DNA from: Morchella semilibera
Lineage: Eukaryota > Ascomycota > Pezizomycetes > Pezizales > Morchellaceae
Assembly (NCBI GenBank): GCA_009192285.1
Contig: CM018608.1
Coordinates: forward strand, 1,258,201-1,322,200
Direction of reading: 5' to 3'
DNA: 64,000 nucleotides
The translations under genes were made by a program, and so were the position numbers. Within the stretch, counting starts at the first letter, position 1, and each line of letters begins with the position of its first letter. Positions 1 to 12,665 of the stretch are shown here, in pieces. The notes beneath the pieces were generated by a model that had not been told where the DNA came from, did no database searches, and saw only the letters and a program-made list of their open reading frames with translations.

Positions 1-361
1 TAACTAGCGTTAAATCGGGTGGGCAAACGAACTCGGGGTATACATATATCGTGAGCCTCTATCATGAGCTTGCAAATATGACAGGATCCCTGATACGTAG
101 CCAGAGAAACAAAAAAAGATATTTGGCTGTTATTAGCACACAAAATTGCAATCCCACCTCCCCACGGCCCCTGAGAAAAGGGGTAAGGAAGATGACCACC
201 ATGCAGATCTTCTACCTTCGATTTCGCCCGAACAACCCCAGAATTTCTTTTAACTAGGAAAGTTCATAAACTCACCCGGCCGGTTATGAAATTGTAAAAA
301 AAAAAAAAAAGCCTTTGCTGAAAAATGCAATGTCACTGCTTGAAGTCATCATATTCGGTTT

Positions 362-1598
362 TTAAACCCTCACTAGACTCCTGGCGCAGTTAATTGTGAA
401 ATGCCGGTTTGCCTTTATAACGCGCGCCTGTTGATCGTGGTGCCTACTTCTGCAACATAATTGTTTTTCGTTCTTTAATGTACATACTGTGATATGTATC
501 TTTTGAATGTGGCTATTTGGTGGTTTTTGGCCTATGCCACCAGCGATTTTGTTTCAGACTTACTCCCCGTCAATATTATCAGCAGATATTGGCACGTTCC
601 TCAATAGCCCTTTAATTCCCTTTTCAGTCCTTTTAACAGCACTCCCCCAATTCATTTCTGAGATTTCTTCCCTTCTTCCTTCATCAGCGCAGTCTTCATC
701 TCTAGATATCACCTCCGTGAGTTTCAACAAGGCTGCTTGCTGGGCCTCACGCAAAGCACCAATAGACAGATCCCCATCCTGCGTCCACCCTTCCCCAATG
801 ATGAGATCTCCGTCAGCAATCCTAAGTGTATTCCGGAGGGATCGGGCAGATGCGATAAGGTTTCTCGGAAGATCTGTGGCTAATATCTGGGAAGTATGAA
901 GCTGCTGACCGTGCTGGGCTAGATTGAGTGAAGGATCCATCAAAAGCTCGGAGAAAGAAGAGTTCAAAGCCTTTCCTAGAAGTACACTAAGGTTATCGGA
1001 GAAGGAAATGGCATCGTATTTACTAGAAACCAGTCAGAGCCGCCGTTAATATCAATGGGTAGTTTCTAAAGAAAGCATACACTTCAAGTCTCTGCTGTTT
1101 TAAAAACCTAATGAGGGTTTCCTCATTGTCCTTCACCTTCTTTTTGAACTTGAGAGTGCTGTTGTCGGAGTTGGTCTTCTTATGCTTTTTCATTTCTTTC
1201 ACTATAGCTCTTAGTTAGTAAATAGAACACTTGGTTGATGAGGACAGGCAAGGATCTTTCCAACATTTTCTTTCAAATAGCATCATCTCTCTTAATCGAT
1301 CATGCACAGTGACTGTTAGCATAATTGTCACGGATAAATGAGGTTCAATCTCGGGGCACTATACTGCTGGGAACGACTATCCTCGTAATCATTGTATTCA
1401 TCATCTGTTCCTCTCTCATCGTGATCCTTGTCTGCATCCACATCCACTTCGTCTTCTTCCTCGTCTACTTGGGCGTTAGGTTAACAAGCTATGCTGTCTT
1501 ACTTGAACTTTCATCTTTCATCGAAACTTACCAATAGTGATCGATTTAGCCTTTAGTTTCTTCGATTTTGGTTTATTGATTTCCTGATCTTTGTTCAT
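362..1598 (-). CDS. Unrecognised acidic/basic protein, probably 5 exons
   Basis: I do not recognise this protein. A frame-consistent model of 292 aa can be built from exons 1598-1532, 1467-1332, 1209-1081, 1022-564 and 449-362. Residues about 1-22 are Lys-rich, about 23-50 are almost all Asp/Glu, then comes another Lys-rich stretch, and the C-terminal half is helical and charged (Asn-Leu-Ala-Gln, Leu-Pro-Arg-Asn-Leu and Ser-Glu-Met-Asn-Trp segments). The charge blocks suggest a nuclear or chromatin-bound protein, which is inference only. The large exon and its upstream donor (GT|GTATGC, joining in frame) are the firmest parts. The acceptors at 1468 (AAG) and 1210 (very close to a CTAAC box) and the donor at 1331 (GTGACA) are weak, so the N-terminal half could be spliced differently or belong to another gene. 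The last exon rests on a good GTAAGT donor at 563. If that donor is not used, the protein ends at a stop directly after 564. Confidence 0.4.
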
Positions 1599-4080
1599 TA
1601 TCTATCCGAGAACTATCCAGGTCGAGACAAATTAGCAGCAACGTACCCAGATGCTTCCGTTTTGCAGCTCCACGAATAGCCATAACTGCGGGAGTGTGGG
1701 TATATGTAGTTGTGAGACGTTGAGGTCGCCTTTAATAGCGTAAGCCGCAGTCCAGTTTACGTTAGATACTTTACTTGTAGCTCTCAAGCTAAACTTAAGC
1801 TGTCCGATTGGTTGCTTTGCGTGATAGTCTCGCACCATGATCGTCTATCGCTCTGTACTTCGGGTGTAGGGGTAAGTGAGAGGGCGCCCTTCATGCAAAC
1901 TTGGCAGCTTGGTGTCTTCTCACTTACCCCTACACCCGAAGTACATAAGTACGGCGGGCCGGAATTTTTCAAGGACCGGATAATTGATCCCGACGCTCTG
2001 CGGGCCGCATAGTTACTGAACCTGATACCCTAAACATTAAGAAAGGGAGATCATCTATGTATACCTACAGGTACATGTACTTAGGGCCTATCCATAGGGA
2101 CGCACCCTCTGCCGAGCCTGAGCTCTTAGTAAAGTTCCTCCATATAAGAAGGTAGCTTTAGCGAGTTTTTTCTGTGTATGCAATAGCAGTTAAGTCCAGA
2201 AACGCTATTTAAAATCTAGTTATGAGATTCTTACTGCGCGTGTTGATACTAGTACAAATGCTATTTTTAGAGATTGGTGAATATGAAATGGTCTTTGAAT
2301 ACCGCACTCCATATTCCTGCCCAATTATAAGGCCTAGTCTTGGCCATAGTGCTTGCTGGGGTCCCTTTGTGCACATCTGCCCTTTCGAGTGATAAGTTAT
2401 GATTAGTGAACTTGGTCTTCGTCCCTTTAGGTTTTTTAAGTGTTGATCATTGATTCCAAAATTAGAGGGATTTGGGTAGGCTAATGTTTGCCCTGCATTG
2501 AGAAAAAGAAGAGATTCTTCTGGAAGTTCTTAGCTAGGGTTGTACGTATATATGTAGTAGGTACACTTATCTAATGATATTAGGACATGGGCTGCATTAG
2601 AGGGCGGAAAACAACCTACAATTGTCATTCACAGGATGTTACCCAATGAGAATTAAGCGCCTAACTGCTCTGCGTTTCTCCTTTTGGTTGACTACGTGGG
2701 AACCACAGTCAAATTTAGCCGATTTGACTAATACTGTCGCAGAAGGGGCTCGGAGGTATTTATTTTACTACTTGATCATATTCTACCTTGAAGAATGACG
2801 CAACTGTCAACGACCCTTGCATGTGCACGGTGGCGCACAACGTGCGGAGAACGTAGTTCTTGATATTCGGCAAAAGAACGCAGCATCAACCAAGTCCTAA
2901 AGATCGCGGTGGAGCACAGGAACTATATGTAAGTAGGTTTTCTCAAGTACATGTATTTAACTATATGTATTTATATAGTGTGCTTTGATGTATATGTATT
3001 ATGTACCTATTCAACTTTTACTGGACCAAGAAGGGTATATATGTAGGTACATGTAGTCTCTCACTGACGTCTTGCTCTTATCTCCAAAACCACTAGGGTG
3101 CGTTCGATCTAGTTCTCGACCTCTCTAGATCTAAACAAGAAAGAAAAGCACGCGCCCACATTTTGTTGTCGCTTCCTCCCCGCCCTCTCCCTTTTTACTC
3201 CCCTCCTCTTGCCCGCTCATCCCCTGTTGTTCCCGTGCTCGCTTTGAGCTAGTTACAACTTACCACCTCTGCCGGAGACTTTTGGGCCAACCTATTTAAG
3301 GCAGAGTACAGCTACTATCAATTATCCCCAGACCCAACCCAGCCCGCAGAATACTCCAAAGGTCCGACAAACCCGATAGTACTAAAGGTACAATTCCTAA
3401 ATTACTCCTGCTGTACATAAAAATATTTTGTTTCACAAGTCCTACTATTTGTTTGACGCTTGGGCGCTGCTCGGACCATCTCTACTCTACCATACAGACG
3501 ACAAACAGAGAGAGAGTTCAAGAGCCCCACCTTTGTCACCCCTCTTCTGAGAGCGCCTCTTACAACACAACCCCTCCTCAGCCCACCGCATCCCTCATCT
3601 CTTGCTCTCACTCTCCCTTGAATCCGTCGGCAAGAAGTAATAAGCTCCTGAGAAATTCGACACCCTATAAACCGAGTCCCTACGTTGTCTCTGTTTTCTT
3701 TTTCCATCCTTAACCCCTATCCTCTGGTTTTCCCTTTAAGGAAAAAAGAAAACCCCCAAGAAAAAAAAATTATTCAAAGTCCCTCGACGACGTCAATAAA
3801 AGCACCCGTCTACCAGAGTAGTGTGCCTTTTGCCAAGGTAGCCCCACCCGGACCACAATCACTTTATTTGACGGTGGCTTCCATTGCCCACCCGCCCCAA
3901 CAGAGTGAGTGACATCTCTTCATCCCGTCCAAGCATCACTCCGTTCCAGGGGTTAATTTGAGAACCTCTCTTCACTTTGGAGTCTTCCTTCCTCTGATAC
4001 ATTCTACACCTATTACTACAGCGTGACAATATCCTTACACCTCACATCTTCCAATACCTGTTTCCGGAGGTAAACTCGAG
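1599..4080. other. Gene-free spacer upstream of ypd1
   Basis: I see no credible coding exon. The stretch holds the perfect inverted repeat at 1855-1944 (separate entry), TACATGTA palindromes at 2072, 2948 and 3048, and a small hairpin (AGTCAAAT / ATTTGACT) near 2708-2730. From about 3120 to 4080 it becomes pyrimidine-rich with a TTTAAG box near 3295, which looks like the promoter and 5' leader of the downstream ypd1 gene. Confidence 0.6.
1855..1944. repeat. Perfect 27-bp inverted repeat, 36-nt loop
   Basis: The arms at 1855-1881 and 1918-1944 are exact reverse complements over 27 bases, beginning GTACTTCGGGTG and ending AAGTGAGA on the left. The loop is 36 nt. Nothing coding overlaps convincingly. 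A perfect stem this long in old intergenic DNA suggests a recent fold-back insertion or a selected structure. Confidence 0.9.
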
Positions 4081-4760
4081 ATGCCTTCAAACGAAGCTAA
4101 AGAGACGGTAACCGTGGTTGAGAATAGAGATAGGGAGAGGGATAGGGATAGGGTAAGTATTCTGAGCCGCCATTACAACTTGAAAGGGCGGGGTACTGAT
4201 TACAGCAAAGCCACCCACAAACCCCGTCCCCGCCGCCCCCGTCCCCGCCCCTGTCGAGCAGGAGGAGGAGTGCGTTAAAGATATCTCTCGTATCCCCGAG
4301 GAGATAGTTGATAGGGCTACATTCGAACAGATTCTAGAAATGGATGATGATGACGAACGTGAATTTAGCACGACAATCGTGTTTGGCTTCTTCGAACAAG
4401 CCGAGAATACATTCGAGGAAATGGAGGAAAAGATGTACGTCCCCCAAAACTTTTTATGGCAACCATACACACACTAACATTATGTATGTTGTGCACCCCA
4501 GAAGGAAAAAGGATCTCCATACTCTCTCTTCTCTCGGCCATTTTCTGAAAGGCTCCTCAGCGACCTTGGGTCTCACGAAAGTAAAAGATTCGTGTGAAAA
4601 GATACAGCATTTCGGAGTCATGAAGGATGAGGATGGTACACACGACCTGCCAAACGAAGTCGAATGCCTGGACAAAATCAAAGCGACCTTGGATGAGATG
4701 AAGAAAGATTACCAACAGGCGAGAGAGTATCTCCTAGAGTTCTATAATGATTCGCCTTAA
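4081..4760 (+). CDS. ypd1: Histidine-containing phosphotransfer protein Ypd1
   Basis: This is the phosphorelay intermediate that carries phosphate from hybrid histidine kinases (Sln1 type) to the response regulators Ssk1 and Skn7 in osmotic and oxidative stress signalling. It acts in cytosol and nucleus. The exons are 4081-4152, 4211-4434 and 4502-4760, all GT-AG and in frame, giving about 184 aa. The HPt domain fills the C-terminal two thirds. The block LGHFLKGSSATLGL holds the phospho-accepting His and the conserved GSS turn. The N-terminus is a charged Arg/Asp repeat followed by a Pro/Ala/Val linker encoded across the first intron. The start ATG is the first in frame after the leader. At the third exon the acceptor could be three bases later, changing Ile-Arg to Met. 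The gene stands alone between two long spacers. The family assignment is secure. Confidence 0.93.
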
Positions 4761-5291
4761 GACTAGAATTTCATAGTCGTATTACTATTTTCCCTTTGTT
4801 TTTGGGTGAGGTTTTTTCTGGGCTTCAAGTTCTGAGTTTTCAAAAGGTCCTGTCTATTTCGTACCAGTACACACATTGGGGAGGGACAAAAATTGGAAAT
4901 TGAGTTTGTAGCAGCTTCTCACAACTCTGAACAAGCCTTGCATGGCTTGTAACGACGAGAGGCTACATGGCTTTGTTTGGACCCAATACTGTTTCTTGTT
5001 GGGGTGTTGTTCATACTCCCCTCTTTATATATCTTTCCTTTTCTTTGTTCTTTTTACTCAAGCATGTGTCGCTTTCTAAATCTGGTGTTTTTGGTGGCTT
5101 TATATGAATCCTATCATGTTATTTTCGGGGCTGGTTTTATGCCCTCCTTGACTTGAAGTGTCCTGGAGAACCCTTGCCGCTTTTGCCCCCCTCCCCCCTC
5201 CTGCATGAAAGCAGCGCTTGAGGCTGTATGTTCATCTGTTTACCTCCAAGGACATATATAGGGTAGCAATCACCCCTTTGATAACCCAGCA

Positions 5292-5310
5292 GTGTGTGTG
5301 TGTGTGTGTG
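5292..5310. repeat. (GT)n microsatellite
   Basis: An uninterrupted GT dinucleotide run of about nine units in the spacer downstream of ypd1. Confidence 0.95.
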
Positions 5311-6202
5311 GAATATTTTTCGTATAACACTTTATTCCTAAGGATTTGGATACCCGCAAAGTCTATTGCGCGTTTCAATCATTGAGTTTGAGGACTATGT
5401 ACCTACATGTAGTATTACTCTGAAAGTGTGGCTTAATCATTAATGGGTCCTTTTGTGATGCAATACGATAACATGCGATAAGCTGCCGCTGCCACGATCC
5501 CCTCCTTAGCTGATGTAATTACGCATGATCCCGTGTGAGTGGGACGGGATGTTTTGATTCGCAACACCAGGTGGTCGTTCACGGGTGAAGAAACGGCCAA
5601 GCCTCGGAGCTGGTTCTAATTCGTTGAAACCCGTCTTCACCTGTAGCTGTCAGGAACGTTTCTGACGTCGTGACAGCTAGCCGGTAAACGTAATTTAAAT
5701 TTTAATAGCCGCGGACCCTAGAAGAGAGAGATCTTGTCGTGGATACAATATATACACACATTATTTAACTCTAAAACGGTTGTAATCTAATAAGTACATG
5801 TATGTACCTCGTCTTGTCCAGAATGTCAGCGAAGTTGGCTTTACTTTTTCCTGGACGAGGTGAGAATCCACGTGCCTGCAGATTGGGAGTTGCTGAGGGT
5901 CGCACGATCTGATAGGTACAATCGCTCACCTATTGATGGTGGATCCTGCTTGATGGTTTTGTTTGTGGTGATTTTCCCTTGGCGTCCCTGAAGTGGTACA
6001 TAGTGGGGATGTGGTGCAAGGTGCTTCATATAAGTTTAAGGCTCGGTATTAACTTTCTGGGACTGGATCAGGCTGTGAGTGATCGAGGCGATAGATATAG
6101 AGTCTGCAGCACAGTCACAAGTATTACTTTTGAACACTCTAGAAGATGGGGTTGCGGAAAACCGCATTGAGATGCAATGACGGTGTGTGCATGTGGTTCT
6201 GC

Positions 6203-6204
<2 letters not shown>

Positions 6205-6230
<26 letters not shown>
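6205..6230. repeat. Poly-T tract (26 T)
   Basis: An uninterrupted T homopolymer in non-coding DNA. No retroelement body is recognisable on either side. Confidence 0.95.
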
Positions 6231-6233
<3 letters not shown>

Positions 6234-6911
6234 CGGGAGATGCGTTGTAAGTACCATCCATACATGTACAAGTAGTCATTCACCAACTTATGTAGTCCAA
6301 TGATATGTGCGTAGTCTGACAATTGAGCTGGCAGGAGGCCACAAACCAGACAGCTGTGCATAGGTAGGCCTAGGGGCGGGCATATAAAAAAGCAACATAA
6401 CGATAGCCGTGAAAATAAGGATTGGAAATCTGACTAAGTATTGGAACAAGCGGCCGCAGCGGCGGTCTCCGATGTGGTTGGATAAGTCGGCAACAAACGG
6501 AGACATGTCTAAGACCAAGTTACCGGTAACGTTCCCTCCGAATTCCGAAAACTAGGAAGGAGGGAGCCGAACGAAGGAGCGCTCACCGCCGCTGTAAGAC
6601 TAGTTCTTTGTATATACTTACACTGTCCAGGTACATAGTACGCGAATCCCAAGCACCGAGTCCGGTAATAATCATTAGACTGAGTATTGCTGTGGTGAGT
6701 TAGGGTTCAAATCTCCCCCGCACTCATGTGCTCCGAAAGCTAACCCCCTTTCCTTGTAGGTCGCTCTCTCCCGAAGCGGTAATCTCCGACTAGCTACATA
6801 GAAGGAAGGTGGAGGGATACACCTATGGAAAAACAATACCCCTATCAAAAATATCGATTTAAGACTTTTATAAGGCTAGACGAAGCGGAATATTAAGGCA
6901 CAGACCGGGGT

Positions 6912-7140
6912 TGATAAGATATCAATGGGTCGGCTGCAGAGGATTAAGGTACAAGATGTCTCATAATAGCAGTGTCTCTGCTCAGTGCTACCTACCATCT
7001 TTAAAAGCTTGAGCAGGACTGGTGTCTCTGGACTCGTTGCCATCTCGCTAGTGCGGGGTACCTACTAATCACCCTATCGATAAGCATTGGGGCCCTTAAC
7101 CCTGACTGGCATTCTATCCAGCAACTAGAGGCGCTGATAG
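6912..7140. promoter_or_regulatory. Cluster of GATA motifs upstream of xanthine dehydrogenase
   Basis: HGATAR matches occur at 6912-6917 (TGATAA), 7075-7080 (reverse CGATAG), 7078-7083 (CGATAA) and 7135-7140 (TGATAG), within 340 bp of the start codon. In Aspergillus and Neurospora, purine-catabolism genes are activated by the GATA factors AreA/Nit2 together with UaY. Binding here is inference. I saw no clear UaY-type CGG-N6-CCG site. Confidence 0.35.
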
Positions 7141-7243
7141 CCGGCCTGTACCTACACTCGCCACTCCAGAGCATACATACTTATATAGCTGAGCAGCCCC
7201 CCCCCAAGAATACATAGTAACCATATCACTACATGTACTCATA

Positions 7244-10200
7244 ATGGCACCGGGACTTTTGAGCACTCCAGCCCCAGCTCTTCCAGGAAGTGAGCTTGCA
7301 TCACTTTCTGCTGTTGTTTCTAACTGGGACGATTCTATTCGATTTTACCTTAATGGCACAAAAGTAGTCATCGACTCGATTGACCCTGAAATTACTTTAC
7401 TTGAGTATCTTCGAGGCATCGGTCTTACTGGTACGAAGCTTGGATGTGCTGAGGGAGGCTGTGGAGCCTGTACAGTTGTAAGTATTTAAAGAATTTCTAC
7501 CTAACAAGCTAGGGTTTTAGATAACAATTTAAAAGGTCGTTTCGCAATACAACCCAACTACAAACAAAATTTATCATGCCTCTGTTAATGCCTGTCTTGC
7601 ACCCTTGGTCAGCGTAGATGGAAAGCACGTTATCACGGTGGAAGGAATTGGTGACAGCACAAAGCCACATCCGGTTCAGGAACGTATTGCAAAGTTTCAT
7701 GGGTCACAATGTGGTTTCTGTACACCGGGAATTGTCATGGTATTAACCATACCCCACCTCCCGCTTAATAATAGTTTCTAACATCAGTTTCTAGAGCCTC
7801 TATGCACTTGTCCGGAATAATCCAGAACCTACACCCCATGATGTCGAAGAAGCCTTTGATGGAAACCTCTGTCGATGCACAGGATATAGGCCTATTCTTG
7901 ACGCTGCCCAAACATTTAGCATAGGAGCTGGGTGCTCGAAAGCTTCAAATAAATTGAACTCAACTCCGGGTGGTTGCTGTATGCAGGGTACAGATGGGAC
8001 ACCCCCAGATGGGACACTCCCAGCTGGGTGCTGTAAGAATAAATCAACGGCTGGACTTGATGACGCCCCAGTAAAGAGGTTCACGCCACCGGGCCTCATC
8101 GAATATAGGCCCGACACTGAATTAATTTTCCCACCGGCTTTAAGGAAACATGAATTCAAGGCCTTGGCTTTTGGGAACAAGCGTAAGAGATGGCTTAGGC
8201 CAGCTACCTTAGAACAGCTGCTTGAGATCAAACATGCTTTACCGTCTGCAAAGATTATTGGTGGATCCACAGAAACTCAGATCGAGATCAAATTCAAGGC
8301 CATCCAGTACACCGTTTCTGTCTATGTCGGCGATATTCCAGAGCTCCGGAATTTCTCATTCGAGGATGATCACCTCCATATCGGTGCGAATATCACATTA
8401 ACAGATCTTGAGGGCGTTCTCAAGAAGGCTATTGAAAAATATGGCCCTTCAAAATCTCAGCCATTTAATGCTATGCTGAAACAGTTGGAGTATTTTGCTG
8501 GCCGCCAAATCAGAAATGTAGGGACTCCGGCGGGTAACCTAGCTACTGCATCACCAATATCAGATCTTAACCCCGTGTTTGTCGCCACAAGGAGTACATT
8601 AATAGCACAGTCTCAGGAGGATGGTGAGATGGAGCTGCCAATGTCTGAGTTCTTTAAGGCGTACCGAACCACAGCTTTACCGGCGAACGCAGTGCTTAAG
8701 AGTATTCGGATACCCATTGCGGGCGAGAAAGGCGAATTCATTAGGGCATATAAGCAGTCTAAGCGAAAAGATGATGATATAGCGATTGTTAACGCTGCTC
8801 TTCGTGTTACCCTCGATGATGAAAATGTTGTGGAGTCCGTGAACCTAGTATATGGCGGTATGGCGCCAACGACAACCGAAGCGAAGAAAGCAATGTCTTA
8901 TCTTATTGGAAAGACATGGGGCGAGAAGGAGGTGTTAGAAGGGACAATGCACGCTCTTGAGCAAGACTTCAATTTGAGATTTGGAGTGCCGGGTGGAATG
9001 GCGGTTTATAGAAAATCATTGGCGCTTGGTTTTTTTTTACAGGTTTTGGCATGAAACTGTTGGCATGCTGACTGGAGATGTCGAGGGAGAATTGGTGGAC
9101 GAGATCACCAGGAATATTTCTACCGGAGAGAGGGATCAGGATAGTACTCTGGCATATGAGCAAAGAGTGCTTGGGAAAGGTGTACCTCATGTGGCTGCAA
9201 TGAAGCAGGTCACTGGAGAGGCTCAGTATACGGATGATATGCCAAAACACACTAACGAGCTATATGGGTGTTTGGTTCTCAGCACAAGGGCGCATGCAAA
9301 GATTTTGAGTGTCGATAGTGAGCCAGCATTTGATATTCCTGGTGTACGCGCGTGGGTAGATCACCGGGACCTGGAAAGTCCAGAGTTAAATTGGTGGGGT
9401 GCTCCCATGTGCGATGAAGTATTCTTCGCGGTCGATGAGGTTCACACACACGGGCAGCCTATTGGGATGATCCTAGCGGATTCTCAGCAACAAGCCTCTC
9501 TCGCTGCAAGATCTGTAAAAGTAGAATATGAAGACCTTCCGGCAATCCTTACTATTGAGGAGGCTATCGAGAAGGAAAGCTTCTTCGAGCACTACAGGTA
9601 CATCAAACAAGGAGATCCTATTGAAAAAGCTATGAAGACTGCAGATCATGTGTTTACGGGGGTGGCGAGAATGGGAGGACAGGAGCATTTCTATCTCGAG
9701 ACAAATGCATGTGTAGTAGTGCCCAAGTTAGAAGATGGGGAGATTGAGGTTTACAGCAGTACTCAAAATCCTACAGAAACGTACGTCATATCTACCCTCT
9801 GTAACGGCTCGATCTTGTGACGCCTATTATTGACGTTGTCTTATAGTCAAACCTATGTCGCGCAAGTAACCGGAGTTCCAGCAAATCGCGTTGTTGCAAA
9901 GGTGAAACGTCTTGGAGGTGGTTTTGGTGGTAAAGAGACAAGATCAGTGCAGCTCTCTGCGATATGCGCTGTTGCAGCAAAGAAGACTAAGCGGGCGGTT
10001 CGGTGTATGCTGAATCGCGATGAGGATATGATGACATCTGGCCAACGGCACCCATTCATGGCACGCTGGAAAGTTGGCGTCAATAAGGACGGAAAACTCG
10101 TAGCCCTTGATGCTGATGTTTTCTGTAATGCTGGGTGGTCGCAGGATCTTTCCGGAGCTGTGTGTGATCGATCATTGTCGCATATCGATAATTGTTACAA

Positions 10201-11634
10201 AATCCCAAGCGTAGATGTCCGAGGAAGGCTATGCAAGACAAATACGATGTCAAATACCGCCTTCAGAGGCTTTGGTGGTCCTCAAGGGATGTTTATCGCT
10301 GAATCGTACATGGAGGAGATTTCGGATAAGCTAGGAATTCCAGTAGACAAGCTTCGGGTAAGGTTTTCGACTCCATTCGATAACCTAGGCTCGTTCTAAT
10401 ATACATCTAGGAAATCAACATGTACAAAGAAGGCCAAACGACACATTATAACCAAGAACTGAAGGATTGGCATGTTCCAATGATTTTTGATTCTCTCAAG
10501 ACAGAGGCAGGTTTTGAAAAGCGCCGTCGGGACGTCGATGAATTCAATAAGACCCATAAATGGAAGAAGAGGGGGTTATCCTTGATCCCTACAAAGTTCG
10601 GCATCTCTTTTACGGCAATATTTCTTAATCAGGCTGGTGCTTTGGTCCATATATACCACGACGGTTCCATTCTCGTTGCTCACGGGGGCACTGAAATGGG
10701 GCAAGGTCTTCATACGAAAATGGTCATGGTTGCAGCGGAGGCACTAGGGGTTCCTATGGATGCTGTCTTCATCTCAGAAACAGCAACAAATACTGTGGCG
10801 AATACGTCAGCTACAGCGGCATCGGCGTCTAGTGACTTGAATGGCTATGCTGTTTATAATGCCTGCCAGCAGCTCAACGAACGTCTCAAGCCATATCGTG
10901 AGAAACTTGGACCGAACGCAACTATGAAGGATCTTGCACATGCAGCGTACTTTGATCGGGTAAATTTGAGCGCAAATGGTTTCTACAAAACACCTGATAT
11001 TGGATACGTCTGGGGGCCAAACACTGGGCAAATGTATTTCTATTATACACAAGGTGCAGCGCTCGCAGAGGTAGAAATCGATACACTCACAGGGGATTGG
11101 ACCTGTCTAAGAGCGGATGTTAAGATGGATATCGGGAGGAGCATCAACCCTGCCATAGATTATGGCCAGATTGAGGGTGCCTTTGTGCAGGGACAGGGGC
11201 TTTTTACAACTGAAGAATCATTGTGGATGAATAACGGGCAATTGGCAACAAGGGGGCCTGGAAATTATAAGATCCCTGGATTTAGGGATATCCCACAAAC
11301 CTTTAACGTTAGTATGTTGAAGGATGTTGAGTGGAAGCATTTACAAACAATTCAAAGGAGCAAGGTAAGAGCCCTCCCACCGGTTCATAATCTCAACCCC
11401 CTCTAACGATTATAGGGCGTTGGTGAACCGCCTCTATTTATGGGGAGCTCTGTATTTTTCGCTATCAGAGATGCTCTTAAGTCAGCTAGAGCTGATCATG
11501 GGTGTACGGAAGTTCTGAGTTTGATCTCACCAGCCACTCCTGAACGAATAAGACTCTCGTGTGCAGATGATATCATCAAGAGGAGTTATGTGAAGCCCGA
11601 GGAAGGCGAGAAAGGTTTCTTTGTTAGCATTTGA
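7244..11634 (+). CDS. hxA: Xanthine dehydrogenase (purine hydroxylase I), with one frame break
   Basis: This molybdo-flavoprotein oxidises hypoxanthine to xanthine and urate. The exons are 7244-7477, 7536-7739, 7795-9780, 9847-10357, 10411-11364 and 11416-11634, about 1,368 aa once the frame is allowed for, which is normal length. The two [2Fe-2S] domains come first: [12 protein letters not shown], then CGFCTPG and [11 protein letters not shown]. The FAD domain follows (about 8200-9000), then the molybdopterin domains with [21 protein letters not shown] and the C-terminal GVGEPP carrying the catalytic Glu. In the third exon the frame breaks at a run of nine T (9030-9038): upstream reads to a stop at 9054, while downstream continues in another frame into the expected Tyr-Arg-Phe-Trp-His-Glu. 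Eight T would restore continuity. Everything else is intact, so an assembly error is most likely, with recent mutation the alternative. The nearest gene, SF3B1, is convergent. Confidence 0.92.
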
Positions 11635-12665
11635 AGTTTTTAATTGCCGAAATTTTCCCACTGAGTGGGTTTTAACTGCTGGGAGTTCTCTTCTTTGTAT
11701 AACTGGCATTTTTTGTATTTCTTGCTTCTGAGTTGGAGTCCGAGAATTGCCTTACATGCGACCAATTCGATTATACCATAAGGGTAGCCTCTATTCCTTT
11801 GTTCATCGCCTTCTAGCTCGGAGTGCTGTGATTTAAAATAAAGAATAAACATGTCTGATATTAGGAATGTGAAATCCATACATATGTACTGCCCTTTTCT
11901 GGCCCGGAAAAGTCCGCGGACCCTATCGTGTAACCCATACGTTGCTTTTTCCGGGGTTTAGTTTTTAATAACGCTCCTTTATATTCCAGCGTGATAAGTA
12001 AACCCGGGGTGGAGGGATCAATCATAACCTATCACTCGTCTATAACTCGAATGTGTCTTGGCAATAGACTATGCCAAGACCGAACGATGGCGAGGGCTAA
12101 ATTGCCGGACTCAAGAATGTCTAGGTTATTCTAATTACATAAATGTGGTTCGGAAAACGCGCACCTCCGTCCATGGATAGCCCACTACGGAGGGAAGGGG
12201 GGTCAGCTTTAAAGGGTGGGCAAATTTCATTAGGTTTCTACTAAATTAATGTTAGCACCTGGCTTAGTGGGAACGTTTTCTAAAAAAAAAAAAAAAGGGT
12301 CCTCCGGAATTAGCACATTAACACCTGCCCCCATAGCTTCTTATACTAGAGAATAGTGGGGGGGGGGGGGGCGAAGAACGAGAGACCAAATCAACGTGTA
12401 TTCCAAGCTTTTGTTACAAGTTACTAAAGAAGGAACCATCCAACCCTTGTTCTCTTGCACACTCACTGCCTACGTACACAATCTATCCTACAACAGTAAC
12501 GGTGATGCCCCGCCGTAACCTCCTTACAACCTGCCAAATTAAATTCCCCTTTCCAAAACAGATATAAAAAATGTGAGAAAGCGAAAAAGTAAAGCTAGTG
12601 AAATAATGAAAAATAAGAGAAACACCGCGTTCATGACACATGAATCCGCTTCCAGACATTTTGTT
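11635..12665. other. Convergent 3' spacer between XDH and SF3B1
   Basis: No gene is supported. The stretch contains the 3' regions of both convergent genes, an A14 run near 12283 and a G run near 12358-12371. It is AT-rich in the last 200 bases before the SF3B1 stop. Confidence 0.6.

Larger units (their letters stand above)
4761..7243. other. Long gene-free spacer with microsatellites
   Basis: I find no supportable gene. The first ~400 bases after ypd1 are T-rich and probably its 3' UTR. Further on are a (GT)n tract at 5292-5310, a 26-base T run at 6205-6230 and TACATGTA palindromes at 5404, 5795, 6261 and 7230. The last 350 bases carry GATA motifs and should contain the xanthine dehydrogenase promoter. 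Confidence 0.6.

Noticed and set aside
1784-2012. Opposite-strand short open frames sharing the residues LCTSGVGVSE
   Set aside because: The shared peptide simply reflects the perfect inverted repeat being translated in both directions.
6690-6740. T-arm-like sequence GGTTCAAATC suggesting a tRNA
   Set aside because: No pairing acceptor stem, D arm or anticodon stem can be drawn around it.
9030-9046. Tiny intron in xanthine dehydrogenase starting in the T run and ending at ACAG
   Set aside because: There is no GT donor and the stretch is far too short for any spliceosomal intron.
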